A DNA stretch of 64,000 bases from Gnetum montanum (lineage: Eukaryota; Streptophyta; Gnetopsida; Gnetales; Gnetaceae), in NCBI GenBank assembly GCA_015680685.1, contig MNCI01004505.1, forward strand, positions 714,686-778,685, in the 5' to 3' direction. The notes below the pieces were generated by a model. It was not told the origin of the DNA. It did not search any database and was given only the letters and a program-made list of their open reading frames with translations. This document shows positions 1-10,929 of this stretch, in pieces; the stretch's first letter is position 1; every line of letters starts with the position of its first letter. The translations under genes were made by a program, and so were the position numbers.

Positions 1-351
1 CTAAGTGGATGCTACAATGATGGAGTAATCTCGATCTTTATTGTCGGTCATGTGCATGTCCAAGTACATCACACTCGAATAAAGGTTTTGTACAATTACA
101 ATCATCACACTGTGGGCATGCACTAGGGAAAGAGATGAGATGAACAAAAAGACTCTACTTCTATACTGACCTACTAACTGACTGACTCTCTTCTTGTGCG
201 CCTGAGTGCTATATTTATAGGCCAACACAGGAATCACGATATCGTATCCAAGCTGCGATATCAAGTACTTGATATTGGGGGTTCGATATCGAGACTCATC
301 AGACCTAATATCTTGTACCCAATATTAAGGGTCTAATATCAAAACTCATCA
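1..351 (-). repeat. LTR end fragment of Ty3/gypsy family, cut by window edge
   Basis: The segment matches the U3-R part of the other LTRs here. It has the stretch around 'caataaag' (reverse sense), a TATA-like 'ctatatttatagg' near 210-222, and the typical right end 'actcatca' at 301 and again at 351. The last 50 bp look like a second diverged copy of the terminal block (252-301 versus 302-351). It interrupts the + strand gypsy pol that follows, so it is a later insertion. The other end is outside the window, so solo LTR versus element end cannot be decided. Confidence 0.7.
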
Positions 352-379
352 ACCTCTATATTAAATGCACCTAATTGGG

Positions 380-576
380 ATTTCCCATTTGATATAGGGG
401 TAGTTTTAGGACATTATTTTGATAATAAGTCATAAGTTATCTATTATGTGTCTAAAACTCTAGACCAAGCCCAAATGGATTATACAACTATAGAAAAAGA
501 ATTATTAGCTATTGTATGTACTTTAGATAAGTTTAGACATTATTTAATAGGATATAAAACTAGGGTATATACTAAC
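380..576 (+). pseudogene. Ty3/gypsy RNase H domain, N-terminal part (interrupted)
   Basis: Read on the + strand this gives the RNase H signature of gypsy pol: 'GVVLG', 'VIYYVSKTLD', 'YTTIEKELLAIV' and 'LDKFRHYLIGYKTRVYTN'. One in-frame stop follows 'DNKS'. The frame is broken at 576 by the solo LTR and resumes at 1764 with 'NHSAIKFLATK', so the two sides together form one ancestral domain. Pol enzymes of this type copy the element's RNA into DNA. This copy is inactive. Confidence 0.85.
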
Positions 577-1763
577 TGATAAGCCGCAATATCGCGTACG
601 CAATATCGTGTCCTACCTCATCTTCTATAAATAAGAGGTGGTACCCTTTGTTCCCAATAGTTAGACTTAAACCATTAGCCAAACTCTTGCAGTTTAGCCA
701 TTCCAAAGTTAGAATAATTTCTATGTGCCCACAGTAGGAGTCATAGAGTGAACAGATCTTTATTCAAGCAATTTGTACCTAAGCACACATTTGTGTACAG
801 CAATAAAGACGAACTTTATGATAAACCTTGCAACACACAGATTAAGTCTCCCTTCCTAGTTATTGAATGTTTAACACTTTCCTAGTTAATTAATTTCTTT
901 CTTACCCTTCAACCTCCTTAGTTAAATACACTCAGTACGACCGCTTTGAGCATGCGTGTAGCACTTGGTAACCCAGTAACGATTAGTGTTTGGAAACCCC
1001 AACAACGTTGCACTGGTTCAAGATGTGTACGGCAAGTGGGAATGGATACTAGTGTTAGGAACATTTAGAACTTAATTAATGAATAGTTAATGTAAGTTAG
1101 CCACTTAGTCCTCTCAACCCCTTTCTCCTAGTGCATGCCTGCAGTGTGATGGTTGTAATTGTACGGCATCCATATTCGAGTGTGATGTACTTGGACACGC
1201 ACATGATTGGCAATAAAGATCGAGATTATTTCATCATGGCAACATCCACTTAGCTTAATTATGTATTTAATTGTTATTTTTATTTACTGCTTTCTTAGTC
1301 AACACTTCTCTACCTTTATCTCCTAGTAACACGGAATGAGTACGACTTAATCACGAGCATTTAAGTGTGACTACTTGGTAACCTAGTAGCGTACCTAGGC
1401 CATACGCTTGGTAATCCCAGTGGTAGTCATGCACGAAGTCCAGGATGTGTACAGATGATTAAGGAATGGATGCTCATCACACTTAGGCTAGTTTAGATTT
1501 TCTCACCCTCTCTCCTAGCTTAGTTGATATTATTTACCATCATACCTAGGAGGAGCATTAGTGTAGGAACACATCATACACCTCACTCTGGACTAAACCA
1601 TACATGACAAAGCTAATACTAGTCTATGTGAGAAGATAGCGAACTACGATCTACGAGTAATTGTCTAGATCCCACAACTAGTCTATCTGCGGACTTCGAC
1701 CAGATCATGCGTGAAATGCTCGTATTCGTATGGTTGAGTGTAGGGGTACCTCACCACTCACCA
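577..1763 (+). mobile_element. Solo LTR with 5-bp target duplication CTAAC
   Basis: It starts TGATAAGCC and ends CTCACCA (TG...CA) and is flanked by CTAAC at 572-576 and 1764-1768. Removing it and one CTAAC restores the RNase H frame exactly, which proves an insertion. The start 'gcaatatcgcgtacgcaatatcg', TATA box near 631-638 (ctataaataag) and end 'gggtacctcaccactcacca' match the reverse complement of the LTRs at 46708, 55740 and 59349. At 1187 bp it is longer than those (794-855 bp) because two stretches appear twice (see findings). No internal region remains, so it looks like a product of LTR-LTR recombination. Confidence 0.9.
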
Positions 1764-2800
1764 CTAACCATTCAGCCATTAAATTCTTGGCTACTAAAAA
1801 AATAGAAAATACAAGAATAATGAGATGGTGCCTATTACTCCAAGAATTTTATCTTGATATCTTCCATAAAAGAGGCTAGAAAAATGTAGTAGTAGATAAT
1901 CTTTTCAAATTAGAAACAAGAGATGAAAATAGAACACAAGGGGCCTTTCATGATGAATTCCCTTATGAACAACTCTTTTCCATAAAGAACGATCCTTGGT
2001 TTGTTGATATAGCAAACTATCTTGCCACTATAAAAACCCCAACCCACTAGAGTAAGGAGGAGAAGAAATCTTTCTTACAAATCATCTCCAAATACATGTG
2101 GATTAGTTTGTATCTTTATCGAATATGTAAAGATAATGTAGCAAGAAGATGTGTGGTTGAGGATGAGCAACAAGAAATTTTACATATGTGCCATGATGAC
2201 CTTGAGGTGGCCATTTTAATAGCAAATGCACTGCTATCAAAATCTTACAAAGTGGATTTTATTGGCCCTCAATTTTTAAAGATGCTCATAAGTATGTACA
2301 AGAATGTAATAAATGTCAACGAATGGGAGTCATAACAAAGCAACAAGAAATGTCCTTAAACCTAATCTTAATAACATAACCATTTGATGTGTGGGGTATA
2401 GAGTTTTTTGGGACCATTTCCACCATCTAATGGATGTTAATACATTTTGGTTTGTATAGACTATGTTAATAAATAGGTAAAAGCAAAAGCCACCCCAATA
2501 AATGATGTCAAGATAGTCATAGCTTTCCTTAAAGAGAATATTTTAACACATTTTGGAATTCCACAGGCAATCATTAGTGATCAGGGAACTCATTTTGTAA
2601 ATAGAATAATGGAGAAATTCCTTAAGTCTTGCAGAATCCAACATAAGATGGCTACTTCCTATCATCCTCAAATAAATGTTCGAGTAGAAAATGAAAACTG
2701 AATTAGATTAAGTATATTGATAAAAACTGTATGTACTAAAAAGAAAGACTAGTAGAAAAAATTACAAGATGCACTTTGGGCTTATAGGATTACATATAAA
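1764..2800 (+). pseudogene. Ty3/gypsy RNase H C-terminus and integrase N-terminal/core, decayed
   Basis: After the solo LTR the pol frame continues: 'RWCLLLQEFYLDIF', 'VVVDNLFKLETRDE' and 'DEFPYEQLFSIKNDPWF' are the end of RNase H and the linker. At 2096-2335 is the zinc-finger region of integrase ('RRCVVEDEQQEILHMCHDD', later 'KCQRMG'). The catalytic core follows with 'GIEFFGTI' (first acidic residue E instead of the usual D), 'IISDQGTHFVN' near 2575, and the third acidic residue in 'VENEN' near 2690. Several stops and frameshifts are present. Integrase joins element DNA to the host chromosome; this copy cannot. Confidence 0.85.
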
Positions 2801-2806
2801 CCAAGT

Positions 2807-3382
2807 TTGGGACGTTCACCTTATCAATTGATTTATAATAAACAGTTTTTATTGCCTATAGAAATTAAATATCAATCTTTACGTTTAGCTCAACAATTGA
2901 ATTTTAATGAAGAAATAAATCATACCTCTAGAATAAATCAACTACATGAACTTGATGAAATAAGGCTAAATGCCCTTGACAAACAAAAAATTATAAAAAA
3001 GAAAATGAAGAATTTACATGATAAGAACATTTTTAAAAAACACTTTTCCATAGGTGATAAAGTTCTTTTGTACAATATGAGATTACATAAATTTCCAGGT
3101 AAGTTAACAACTAGGTGGGAAGGACCATATCTAGCAGTACAACCCCATGCTAAAGGAAGTGTTTTAATTTCTCCTATTGATGATTCCACAACTACATTCC
3201 TAGTCAATGGACAAAGGCTTAAATTATATTATCAACATCACATTGAAGAACCTAGAGAAGATGAATTAGTTGAACTAAATGACCCAACTTATCCCACTGA
3301 ACATGAACTAACTAATAAAAATTCATTAGAAGTCTTAGCTTTGGATAGTAACCTTCAACAAGACCCTTATGTTATAGTGTAA
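2807..3382 (+). pseudogene. Ty3/gypsy integrase C-terminal region
   Basis: This open stretch of about 190 codons is the integrase C-terminus of plant gypsy elements: 'GRSPYQLIYNKQFLLPIEI', a basic coiled segment around residues 45-75, then 'FSIGDKVLLYN' and the GPY/F-type 'TRWEGPYLAV' near residues 105-115. It is the 3' part of the pol relic starting near 380. The ATG at 2807 is internal to the ancestral frame and is not a real start. The stretch is open by chance, because the upstream frame is broken. Confidence 0.85.
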
Positions 3383-4780
3383 ATTAATAAATGAAGTATT
3401 TTAGTCTACAACTTTTACCTTGAAAAATGTAGAGGATAGTGGTATCTTCTATTATTAGTTGGGACTTTAAAGAATTCATTTGCATCATGTCTAGAATGCA
3501 AAAGAGACATACAGGTTTAAACCTAAAATTCATCTAGGGATGAGCCTTGGAATAATTTATTATTATTTTTGTTACAAAATTTCTTTTTAAGTTTTCTATT
3601 TTCATGAACCATTGGGATAATCACCAAGTTGGATCTCAAGCATTCATGATTGATTCTAGTAATCACATTTTTAATATGTTAATATGGAGAAAAGGGTATG
3701 TCATGCTTGGACTAGTCATAAAATGCATAGCATGAGAAAAATCATTAGTCATTAATAAAGCCACCATCATATCCATATTAGCCGCACAAGAACTTCATGA
3801 TTGAAGTAGGCCTTACAAGTTCAAGTTAATTTTACAAGTGGGTTTTAAAAAAACGAAAAGACAAATATATATAAATATATATATATTGAAATATATATAA
3901 GGCCTCACAAGTACCTTCACTCATGAGTGGAGCCACACTTAAGTGTTTTATGATGGATAATCAATTTTTACTACTAAATTTCTTAGCTTTCTCTTTGGCT
4001 AGGACATGGCATTAGACTTGGTGGATTAACGTATTTTAAGTTGGTAATTCATTACTTCCTTTCATGTTTTCTCATTCTTTTTACTTGGTTTATATTTATT
4101 TTTATGATATTTTTATTTTTCTTCATTATTCCTCTTTTTATTCTTTCTTTTTGCTTATTTTTCCAATTTCTTTTCCATGGTCATCTATTATGCTTAGTGG
4201 TACTCTTAGTGCAAGGGTCTTTCACATGTTTCCCATCATGTCTTCCATAGGTGTTAGTGGTTGAGATCCTTGCTATGGTGGCCAATGATAGATACTAACA
4301 TTAATCAGACACAAGGCCTTTAGTACACTATCTATAATAGAGAATATATAAAACCCATGGTAATTTTTGCTTATTGGTATATCCTTTGATCATGCCTATT
4401 TTTTTTTATAATTTGTTTTTGCTAATTAACCTAGGTATGATACATACACTAGCCTAATTAAGGGGGGATAACCAATTAATAAAGGATAGGATAGTAGGGT
4501 ATAACCAACATGGAAGCTGATCCAAGAGCAAATTAGGGAATGAGATAGATGTAATAAATGCATCTCAGATCCTTCAATCATAGGAAAGGTGAAGACCTTG
4601 AGTTTAAAAGATATTCTTGCACCTAATGAAGTGGACCTTGTGAGGTGATGTTTAAGGCCAATCAATCCTAGGAAGGGCCTTCCTAAACGAGTTATATGTA
4701 GATTCCTACCCAAATAATAAGAATTTATTATAAAGAGAGGAATAACAATATGTATAATAAAATTATAATAATATTGATTA
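3383..4780. other. Non-coding 3' region of the decayed gypsy element
   Basis: No gene is recognised. The stretch follows integrase directly and is AT-rich, with T-rich runs at about 4040-4180 that give spurious hydrophobic ORFs. It is probably the long untranslated 3' region of the gypsy relic, but no 3' LTR is recognisable. Confidence 0.45.
3865..3900. repeat. AT-rich microsatellite
   Basis: Alternating TA runs (tatatataaatatatatata) interrupted by 'ttgaaa'. Simple sequence with no other visible role. Confidence 0.8.
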
Positions 4781-5390
4781 ATATTGTTTCTCGCGATTTA
4801 GGATGATTAGGATAAGTACACTACCAAAGGATATTGAAACATTGATATCTATAAACCTAAGGGATCGATGTCTCACTATAAGATAAATCACGACGTATAG
4901 ATTCAGTGATATAGTTCAGTATAATTGTAATGAAACTCAAGTTTTTAATATAAATTTCAATTTAATCGATCTGAATTAATATAAAGTATAATGGATATAT
5001 TGACCTATACCAATTAGTTCGATTTAGTTCAAACACGAGTCAATTTTGTTTGAAATATTGGATTTGAACAGCGCAGCTTCGATATTAATCGATATGTGTA
5101 TTAAAACATATCGATCCATTTAGCCTAGATCGATCGAAATTGATATGTTTGAAATTTTCTCCAGCGTCTCCAATATTATCAATGTGAGCGTAATAATAAT
5201 GGATGCATCAATAACCTAAATTCATTATAATAATCGATGCATCAATGACCTAAATTCATTATATATCGATCTATATTGATGAATCTATAAAGTTCTACCC
5301 AAAATTTTACAATTTGCAACGAACTACAAGAATCAACATCATTAAAATCCAAAAAAATAAAGGATTAATGAGTAAGGTAGCGGATTTTGT
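4781..5390. repeat. ATCGAT/ATATCG-rich low-complexity segment
   Basis: The stretch holds many 'cgat', 'atcgat' and 'gatat' words, and a tandem duplication of about 37 bp (aataatggatgcatcaataa... then aataatcgatgcatcaatga...) around 5190-5262. No protein is recognised. The word use resembles the U3 of the LTR family in this window, but I cannot align it to any one LTR. Confidence 0.4.
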
Positions 5391-5394
5391 TATA

Positions 5395-6195
5395 TAAAAT
5401 CCACCACCCCAACAAAAACATTACACATTATCATTCAGGAACATGGGCAATGCATAACTCACACTGTTCATACGCAGAAAACCAGAGACAAAGAAAACTC
5501 AATATGCAGAACCCAATACGAGGGGGCAAACATTTGAAGCTCTGGAAGAACAGGAAAAAGCACAACAAATAATGGAAGCTGCTGTGAAATTTTCCACATT
5601 GGAATGCCAGCTGAGTCAGCAGGAATCATTAATCATTTAATCCTCCTGTAATTCCTGATCCGCAAGGTCAAGCCCGGCCTAGAATCTGCAAACGGCCAAT
5701 GTGCGACCTGGTCAAAGCACCAAAGTATGCCCAAAAACAGCTACGCAGACCCACAGGCCACAGTTCAAAACCCACCCATCACCGAGAAAACCTGCAAAAA
5801 GGTAAGCACTCAAAATTAAACGCTATCAATTAATGCTATAAAAAGAACGGCAGCCAAACACAGAATCAACGCTATCAACGCAATGCATATCTTGAGTTTG
5901 TAAATCACAGGCTGAATATGGGTATGTTCATCTAACACACTGTTCCTCAAAGGATCATAATGAGCCCAATGCTTATGATAAGCAAAAGCTCTAGTTTTAG
6001 GACCAACAATTGAATGCTTTTTCCTATGAGGTAAACAAATCATTTGACATTTTTATATTTTGATAATCCGTCTCATGAGCCATGAATTTAGAATAAAAAA
6101 GATTAAAAGTCAACTAGTAAGATATCCAAAAATAAAAGTTACATTTAGATTCAATTTTATGCTTGCAAGGACACATTCTATCAATTGCTCATGTA
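5395..6195. repeat. Copy A of the block duplicated upstream of the PP2C gene
   Basis: Copy A aligns by eye with B and C. The shared landmarks are 'gggcaaacattt', 'ggaatgccag..gtcagcaggaat', 'atttaatcctcctg', 'acctggtcaaa', and 'attaaacgctatcaattaatgc' near 5815-5835. Its last part (about 5970-6195, 'ataagcaa..tctag' to 'tatgcttgcaaggaga') matches B at 9420-9640. It starts later in the unit than B or C, so it is 5' truncated. No coding potential survives all copies. Confidence 0.7.
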
Positions 6196-6894
6196 ATGTG
6201 CAAGTCATACTTTCGATTTCATAGGGCACGCTAGTCTGACTTTATTATATTTCTTTATAATACTTCTAATGCATTATGTTGGCTATATATTTTAGGGTAT
6301 ACCTATTTCAGATTCTGGCATCCCCAAAAGAAAAATAAACCCAATATTTATGGAAATTGTAAACTGGAAATTTTTATTATGCCCAACAAATCCTTAATTA
6401 CAAAGCCTCAACATATTTTTGGAGAAAGCTGAAAACATCATTGATGTAATGCCCCAAGCAGATAGGATCAATTTGAAAGGAAGCAATCAGCAGATTACAA
6501 TTAATAGTATAATTCAATCGAATGTGAGTCAAAGATGGGCAAAATAAAAAACTATATTCTTCATTTTCTATGCTTTGTTTGCATAGTCTGCAAATACACT
6601 CTTCTCTTGATAAATTGATTCAACAACCTGTCTCAATAAGGAGATGATGAGAGCTCATTCTTGCTCTAACAATTTAATTCCTTAAATGAATAAGAATAGT
6701 TGAGAACACAAAATTGCAAGTTTATTATTTCACCATTTTATTATGACTTCCCAAACAATAAGCCATTTCCCTATCAAAATATCTTGAGAGTAAATATAGT
6801 CCAGTTTGAATTCTAACAATCCTATATAACTTACCTTTATGTTTTACCCAAGTTCTAACAAAGTGTGATGTTAGCTTTGCGTTATAAAATATAT
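6196..6894. other. Intergenic stretch between copies A and B
   Basis: AT-rich, with no recognisable gene or signal. It may be part of the same duplicated unit, but I could not match it to the region left of copy C. Confidence 0.3.
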
Positions 6895-6960
6895 ATATAG
6901 TCCAATAATTTTAATTGTCTACTTATGCTCTACTTTTGATTGCAACAACCCCTATGTGAC

Positions 6961-7012
6961 TTACTACATCTATTTACAAGTTCAAGTTACTACATCTATT
7001 TACAAGTTCAAT
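6961..7012. repeat. 26-bp tandem duplication
   Basis: Two adjacent copies of a 26-bp unit starting 'ttactacatctatttac', differing only at the last base. It is local to copy B. Confidence 0.9.
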
Positions 7013-7372
7013 TCTAGAAAACAGGGGAAAATTTTTAGTGAAAAGAATGTGAAAGCAATGCTAAGTTTTAGTTGTTATTTTTCCAAGGTGGCTACTCAAG
7101 ACAAACCAATAGCATTACCCATTAAAATTTTCAATATTTTTACAAATAGAACCTTCTCAGAAAATCTACAGGACAAAACAGGCATGCCAGCAACTAAACT
7201 AGAATGACATGTATATGTTTCATTTTAACTAATCAGCCACTCACTGATATTTACTACCGTGAGGTGCACTAGCTTCAAAGACATCCAATTATATACTCCT
7301 TGTATGTCAACTTTTGTAGACTACATCAAATTGACTTTCTCCATTTCTGCATGAAGAATTCTTAAACTCTGG

Positions 7373-7474
7373 GTTTTCTAGAGTCACAGACCCTTTCTAC
7401 ACGAGAAACAAAAGGCAAGTCATGTTTTCTGGAGTCACAGACCCTTTCTACACGAGAAACAAAAGGCAAGTCAT
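7373..7474. repeat. 51-bp tandem duplication
   Basis: Two adjacent 51-bp units containing 'gagtcacagaccctttctac' at 7381 and 7432, nearly identical. Copy C has one unit only, so the duplication arose after the block copies separated. Confidence 0.9.
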
Positions 7475-8015
7475 ACTCCTGCCACATTTGAGCTGGGCAC
7501 GCTCCAATATATGGTTGAACTCTTCAAAATCCGAATGAATAAAACAGCTATCATGCTTTTTCACAAAAATGCAAGGCAGAAGGTTCCCATGCAATTTGAT
7601 CTGCATTATGAAATTAGGAAAGCAAAAACAGTTGGAGCAGGCAAGAAGCAGCTAATTGCTATGTTAGCAATCACAAGTTAATTTGCTGTCCCTCTCAAAA
7701 AAACCATTGTCTCCCATTCTTGAACAATTCGGAATCAAAATTAGAAGAAGAACCATATTACAAGTTTATAATAATCCACATCAACCAACCATCAACAGCC
7801 AACCTATTTTGAAGAATACCAAGGGAAAAAATGAGTCAAACTGCACAGAAAGAAAACTCAAAATATGCAAAACCCAATTCCGAGAGGGCAAACATCTGAA
7901 GCTGTTAACGGAGATTTCGAAGCACAACAAACAAATGGCAACTGTTCACTTTGGAATGCCAGCAAAGTCGGCAGGAATTATTAATGATTTAATCCTTCTG
8001 AAATTTCTGATCTGC

Positions 8016-8465
8016 ATAGTTTTGCACAATGAGTATACAAACTTCCTTAGTATGCCTTTATTACTGTTAGAAGCCTATGTGTATGGTCATACTCATCACA
8101 TGGGACATGGATCCTTATAGAAAAATTTATGGAAAATCTTTTTTTCCATAGCATGCTTTATGAAAAAAATTGGAACATGTATCCCATATGGAAAAAATTG
8201 TGGAAGCAAAAAATTGTGGAAGCAAAAATTGAAAAACCAAAATACTAAACTTCTGAAATAAAAAACTTGAACTTACAACCTTTATTTTACTATTTAAAGT
8301 CAATATCCTATTCTATGATCAAATTTATTTTTTACCTTATTTATCTATGTGTTCGCACGTCCCACCTCAGAAACACACAAGGATAATATATGCTATCAAA
8401 TGTGCATGTGCTGGGAACGTTACAGTAAATACATACTGAAATTTTTATTCTCTTTTGAAGCGTAG
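8016..8465. repeat. Insertion of about 450 bp private to copy B
   Basis: Copies A and C are continuous across this point ('gatcTGCaaag' to 'acctggtcaaa'), while B carries about 450 extra bases. Inside is a short direct repeat of 'aaattgtggaagcaaa'. I see no clear terminal inverted repeats or target duplication, so the class is unknown. Confidence 0.45.
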
Positions 8466-8989
8466 AAGTGGCCAACATGGAAACTGGTCAAAGCCCCAAA
8501 TTCTGACTGGCTACACAGGTTTCAAAACCTACCCAACACCAAGAAATCCTTTTAAAAAGCTTGACACTCAGAATTAAACGGTATCATTTATTTTTTTTAA
8601 GAAGGCCAAACTCAGAATTAAACGTTATCGTTTTTTTTTTTTTTTTTTTTAAACATGCGAACCTCGGAATCAACGGTACCTGATTTTGGATATGTCTGGA
8701 TGCAATTTAGACCCAAGAAATTTAGTCCTCCCAAAATTAGCCAATCCTTTCCTTGTGATTCAAGGACTCATTTTCAGATCACCTATTTCTCTATGAAGTT
8801 TTCTCATATGCTAAAAGGCTTGGAAGATTCAAGTGACTAATAAGAATATGATCTGAACCAATTTTAGCATTAAAATTAATTTTTTTCTCCATGAGGACAA
8901 TAACCATATAGTAATATACATTGAGAAGGAGAATACTTTGATAAACCTTTTACTAAAAGAGTAAGAGTAAAAATAGGTATTGGAACCCC

Positions 8990-9240
8990 AAAATAATTGT
9001 AATATATGTATAATTAGAATATTATAATTTAGCATTGCCATTAGAATCAAACTGATGACTTGGATCTTTCCAATTGCATTGCTAAGTTATAAAGTTATAA
9101 ATGAACTGAATCGAAGTGACTTGGATCTTGGGTTTGATTCTAGATGACACTGCTAAGTTATAAAGTTATAATTGGACTATATATCTTGAGGTGTACATAT
9201 AGTACAATTATTTTATAGTACAATTATTTTAAAGTTCCAC
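8990..9240. repeat. Two SINE-like tails in inverted orientation
   Basis: 9115-9240 (+) carries 'gggtttgattct' followed by 'gctaagttataaagttataattggactatatatcttgaggtgtac', matching the tail of the SINE at 33412-33560. 8990-9110 is the same tail in reverse ('ggaaccccaaaataattgtaatata... agaatcaaactgatgac'). Only B-box and tail parts remain. Confidence 0.55.
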
Positions 9241-9640
9241 CCCAATGGAGAATGACAAAAAGGTCCTAAAGGGACATTTATGATTAGCTAGATCCAAATC
9301 AAAGGCCCACCAATGGAAAACCACATCACAAAACCCAAAAATAATATAGGAAGTAGCACAATTAGAGAAATGCAAAATAGGCCCGTAGTGGACCCCAAGA
9401 CTCGAATATAAAGTAACCAAATAAGCAATCTAGGGTTCCATGCACCAAACAATAATTGCATGCTTTTTATAATCTATTTGGTGAGGTAAAATAAATCAGT
9501 TTACATTTTTATTTTTTTTATAAATCATTTTATGAGCCATGGAGTGAAAATAAAAAGGATTGAAAACCAACAAGTAAAATATCTAAACATAAAAACTACA
9601 TTTAGAACCAATTTTATGCTTGCAAGGAGACATTATATGC

Positions 9641-10049
9641 AAGTGCTAATAAAGAACCCTAAGGAGAAGTAGGAGTTGTTGAAGTGGAATTCATATACTA
9701 TGAGAGAGAACTAAGAGTGAAATCCCTAGATCAATTATCATTATATAATATTGCAAAGCCTACATGTATAATTGCATAATTAGGTGTAGTATATTTGCTA
9801 ATTTCAAATCTTATATGTATATATTTAGGTATAGTATTTTAGTAAGACTTGTATTTTGTATCTTACATGTCATAGGCTCAATCTTCTTGAATTGTATTGA
9901 GATATACCAAAATTGTTAAGTGATAATTAGAATTAAACTCAATACAATAGACTTAAGCAATCTCATACAAGGAGACTGAGGTAGCCTCTAATAACCTCTT
10001 TCAAAACATTAAGGTTATTATTTTGGATTAAACTATGATTTTTTAAATA
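9641..10049. other. Intergenic, nothing recognised
   Basis: AT-rich sequence between block copy B and the dispersed repeat at 10050. I see no reading frame, RNA gene or repeat match. Confidence 0.4.
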
Positions 10050-10740
10050 GTGCATAGTGAAATAGAAATTGAAATTTTATCATGTCCATACATCCTTTGG
10101 ATCTATTAGATGGTAAAGATACACATGCTATGAGTTTTGAAAACATCATTAAGAAAATTACCAAGTATTATTGGTTAACATTAGAAACAAATCAACCAAA
10201 TTTGCAATTGTAAGATTCCATCTATCTAATGTACTCCAATGTAGAACATTGTAGGAAAATGCGGTATTCATCTCCAATGCTATTTGTATTCATCCTTCAC
10301 AAGGAATTTTGTGCTATCTACCTTTGTCAACTCTCAGTTGTCTACCTCTGTCAACTCTTAGATCGTGGGATCTCAGTTGTGTTCTATTAATTGTGTACCA
10401 TAATTAATAAGGAATAGCAACAAATAAATAATTTGGCCTTGAATTAAAGCCTCCCTAATGCTGTTCATATAGATTTACTTTTTTCCCTTCTATATTTTCC
10501 CAAAGTTTTTGATATATTGCTTGTTTGACCAAATTGCAAACTTGGTTAGGATTAAAATAGAGAATGTACTCTTGAATATTCCATTTATTAAGCCATGGAA
10601 GTACCTCATGAAGCCATCCTTCATCATGGATTTCCATCCTTACTTTTTTGGAATATTTATCCAATGAAGATATAGAAAGATTATAAATGTAGGCTATAAA
10701 TTGATAAACAACTTCAACCTCAAGAAGCATAATATCCAAT
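10050..10740. repeat. Dispersed repeat, first copy (partner at 33835-34505)
   Basis: Long stretches match 33835-34505 in the same orientation: 'gctatgagttttgaaaacatcattaa', 'gctatttgtatt', 'cttcacaaggaat', 'gtttttgatatat', 'ttggttaggatta..atagagaat' and 'tactcttgaatattccatttattaagccat'. Divergence is considerable (about 80% identity by eye). On the minus strand 10455-10739 is open for 94 codons ('SLDKYSKKVRMEIHDEGW', 'LPWLNKWNIQEYILYFNP'), possibly the decayed C-terminus of a mobile-element protein. I do not recognise the family. Confidence 0.65.
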
Positions 10741-10929
10741 AGGCTAGAGTTTCAATATAAGCATTATGTAAAAGATAAGGATCATCACCTAGAGGCTCAA
10801 TGCTTATCTTGCCAAGGCAGAGTCCAAGGAAGGTTGATGGATAGGCAAAGGCCTAACCTATTTTGAGTAGTTACACACAAGTTTGAACCTAGGCCTTACA
10901 ACTTCAAAAACAAGCACCTTACCATCACT

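Larger units (their letters stand above)
6895..9640. repeat. Copy B of the duplicated block, expanded by insertions
   Basis: Landmarks shared in order with copy C are 'caacccctatgtgactta', 'aatagaaccttct..gaaaatcta', 'gccagcaactaaacta', 'atgtatatgtttc', 'catcaaattgactttctccat', 'agagtcacagacc', 'gagctgggcacgctccaatata' and 'cccatgcaatttgatctgca', then the section shared with A. B is enlarged by an insertion at about 8016-8465, SINE-like pieces at about 8990-9240, and two local tandem duplications. Its tail (9420-9640) matches the end of A. It contains no intact reading frame. Confidence 0.7.

Noticed and set aside
4041-4250. Hydrophobic open frame resembling a small membrane protein
   Set aside because: It is a T-rich low-complexity stretch inside the gypsy 3' region; two overlapping frames are equally open and neither has a family feature.
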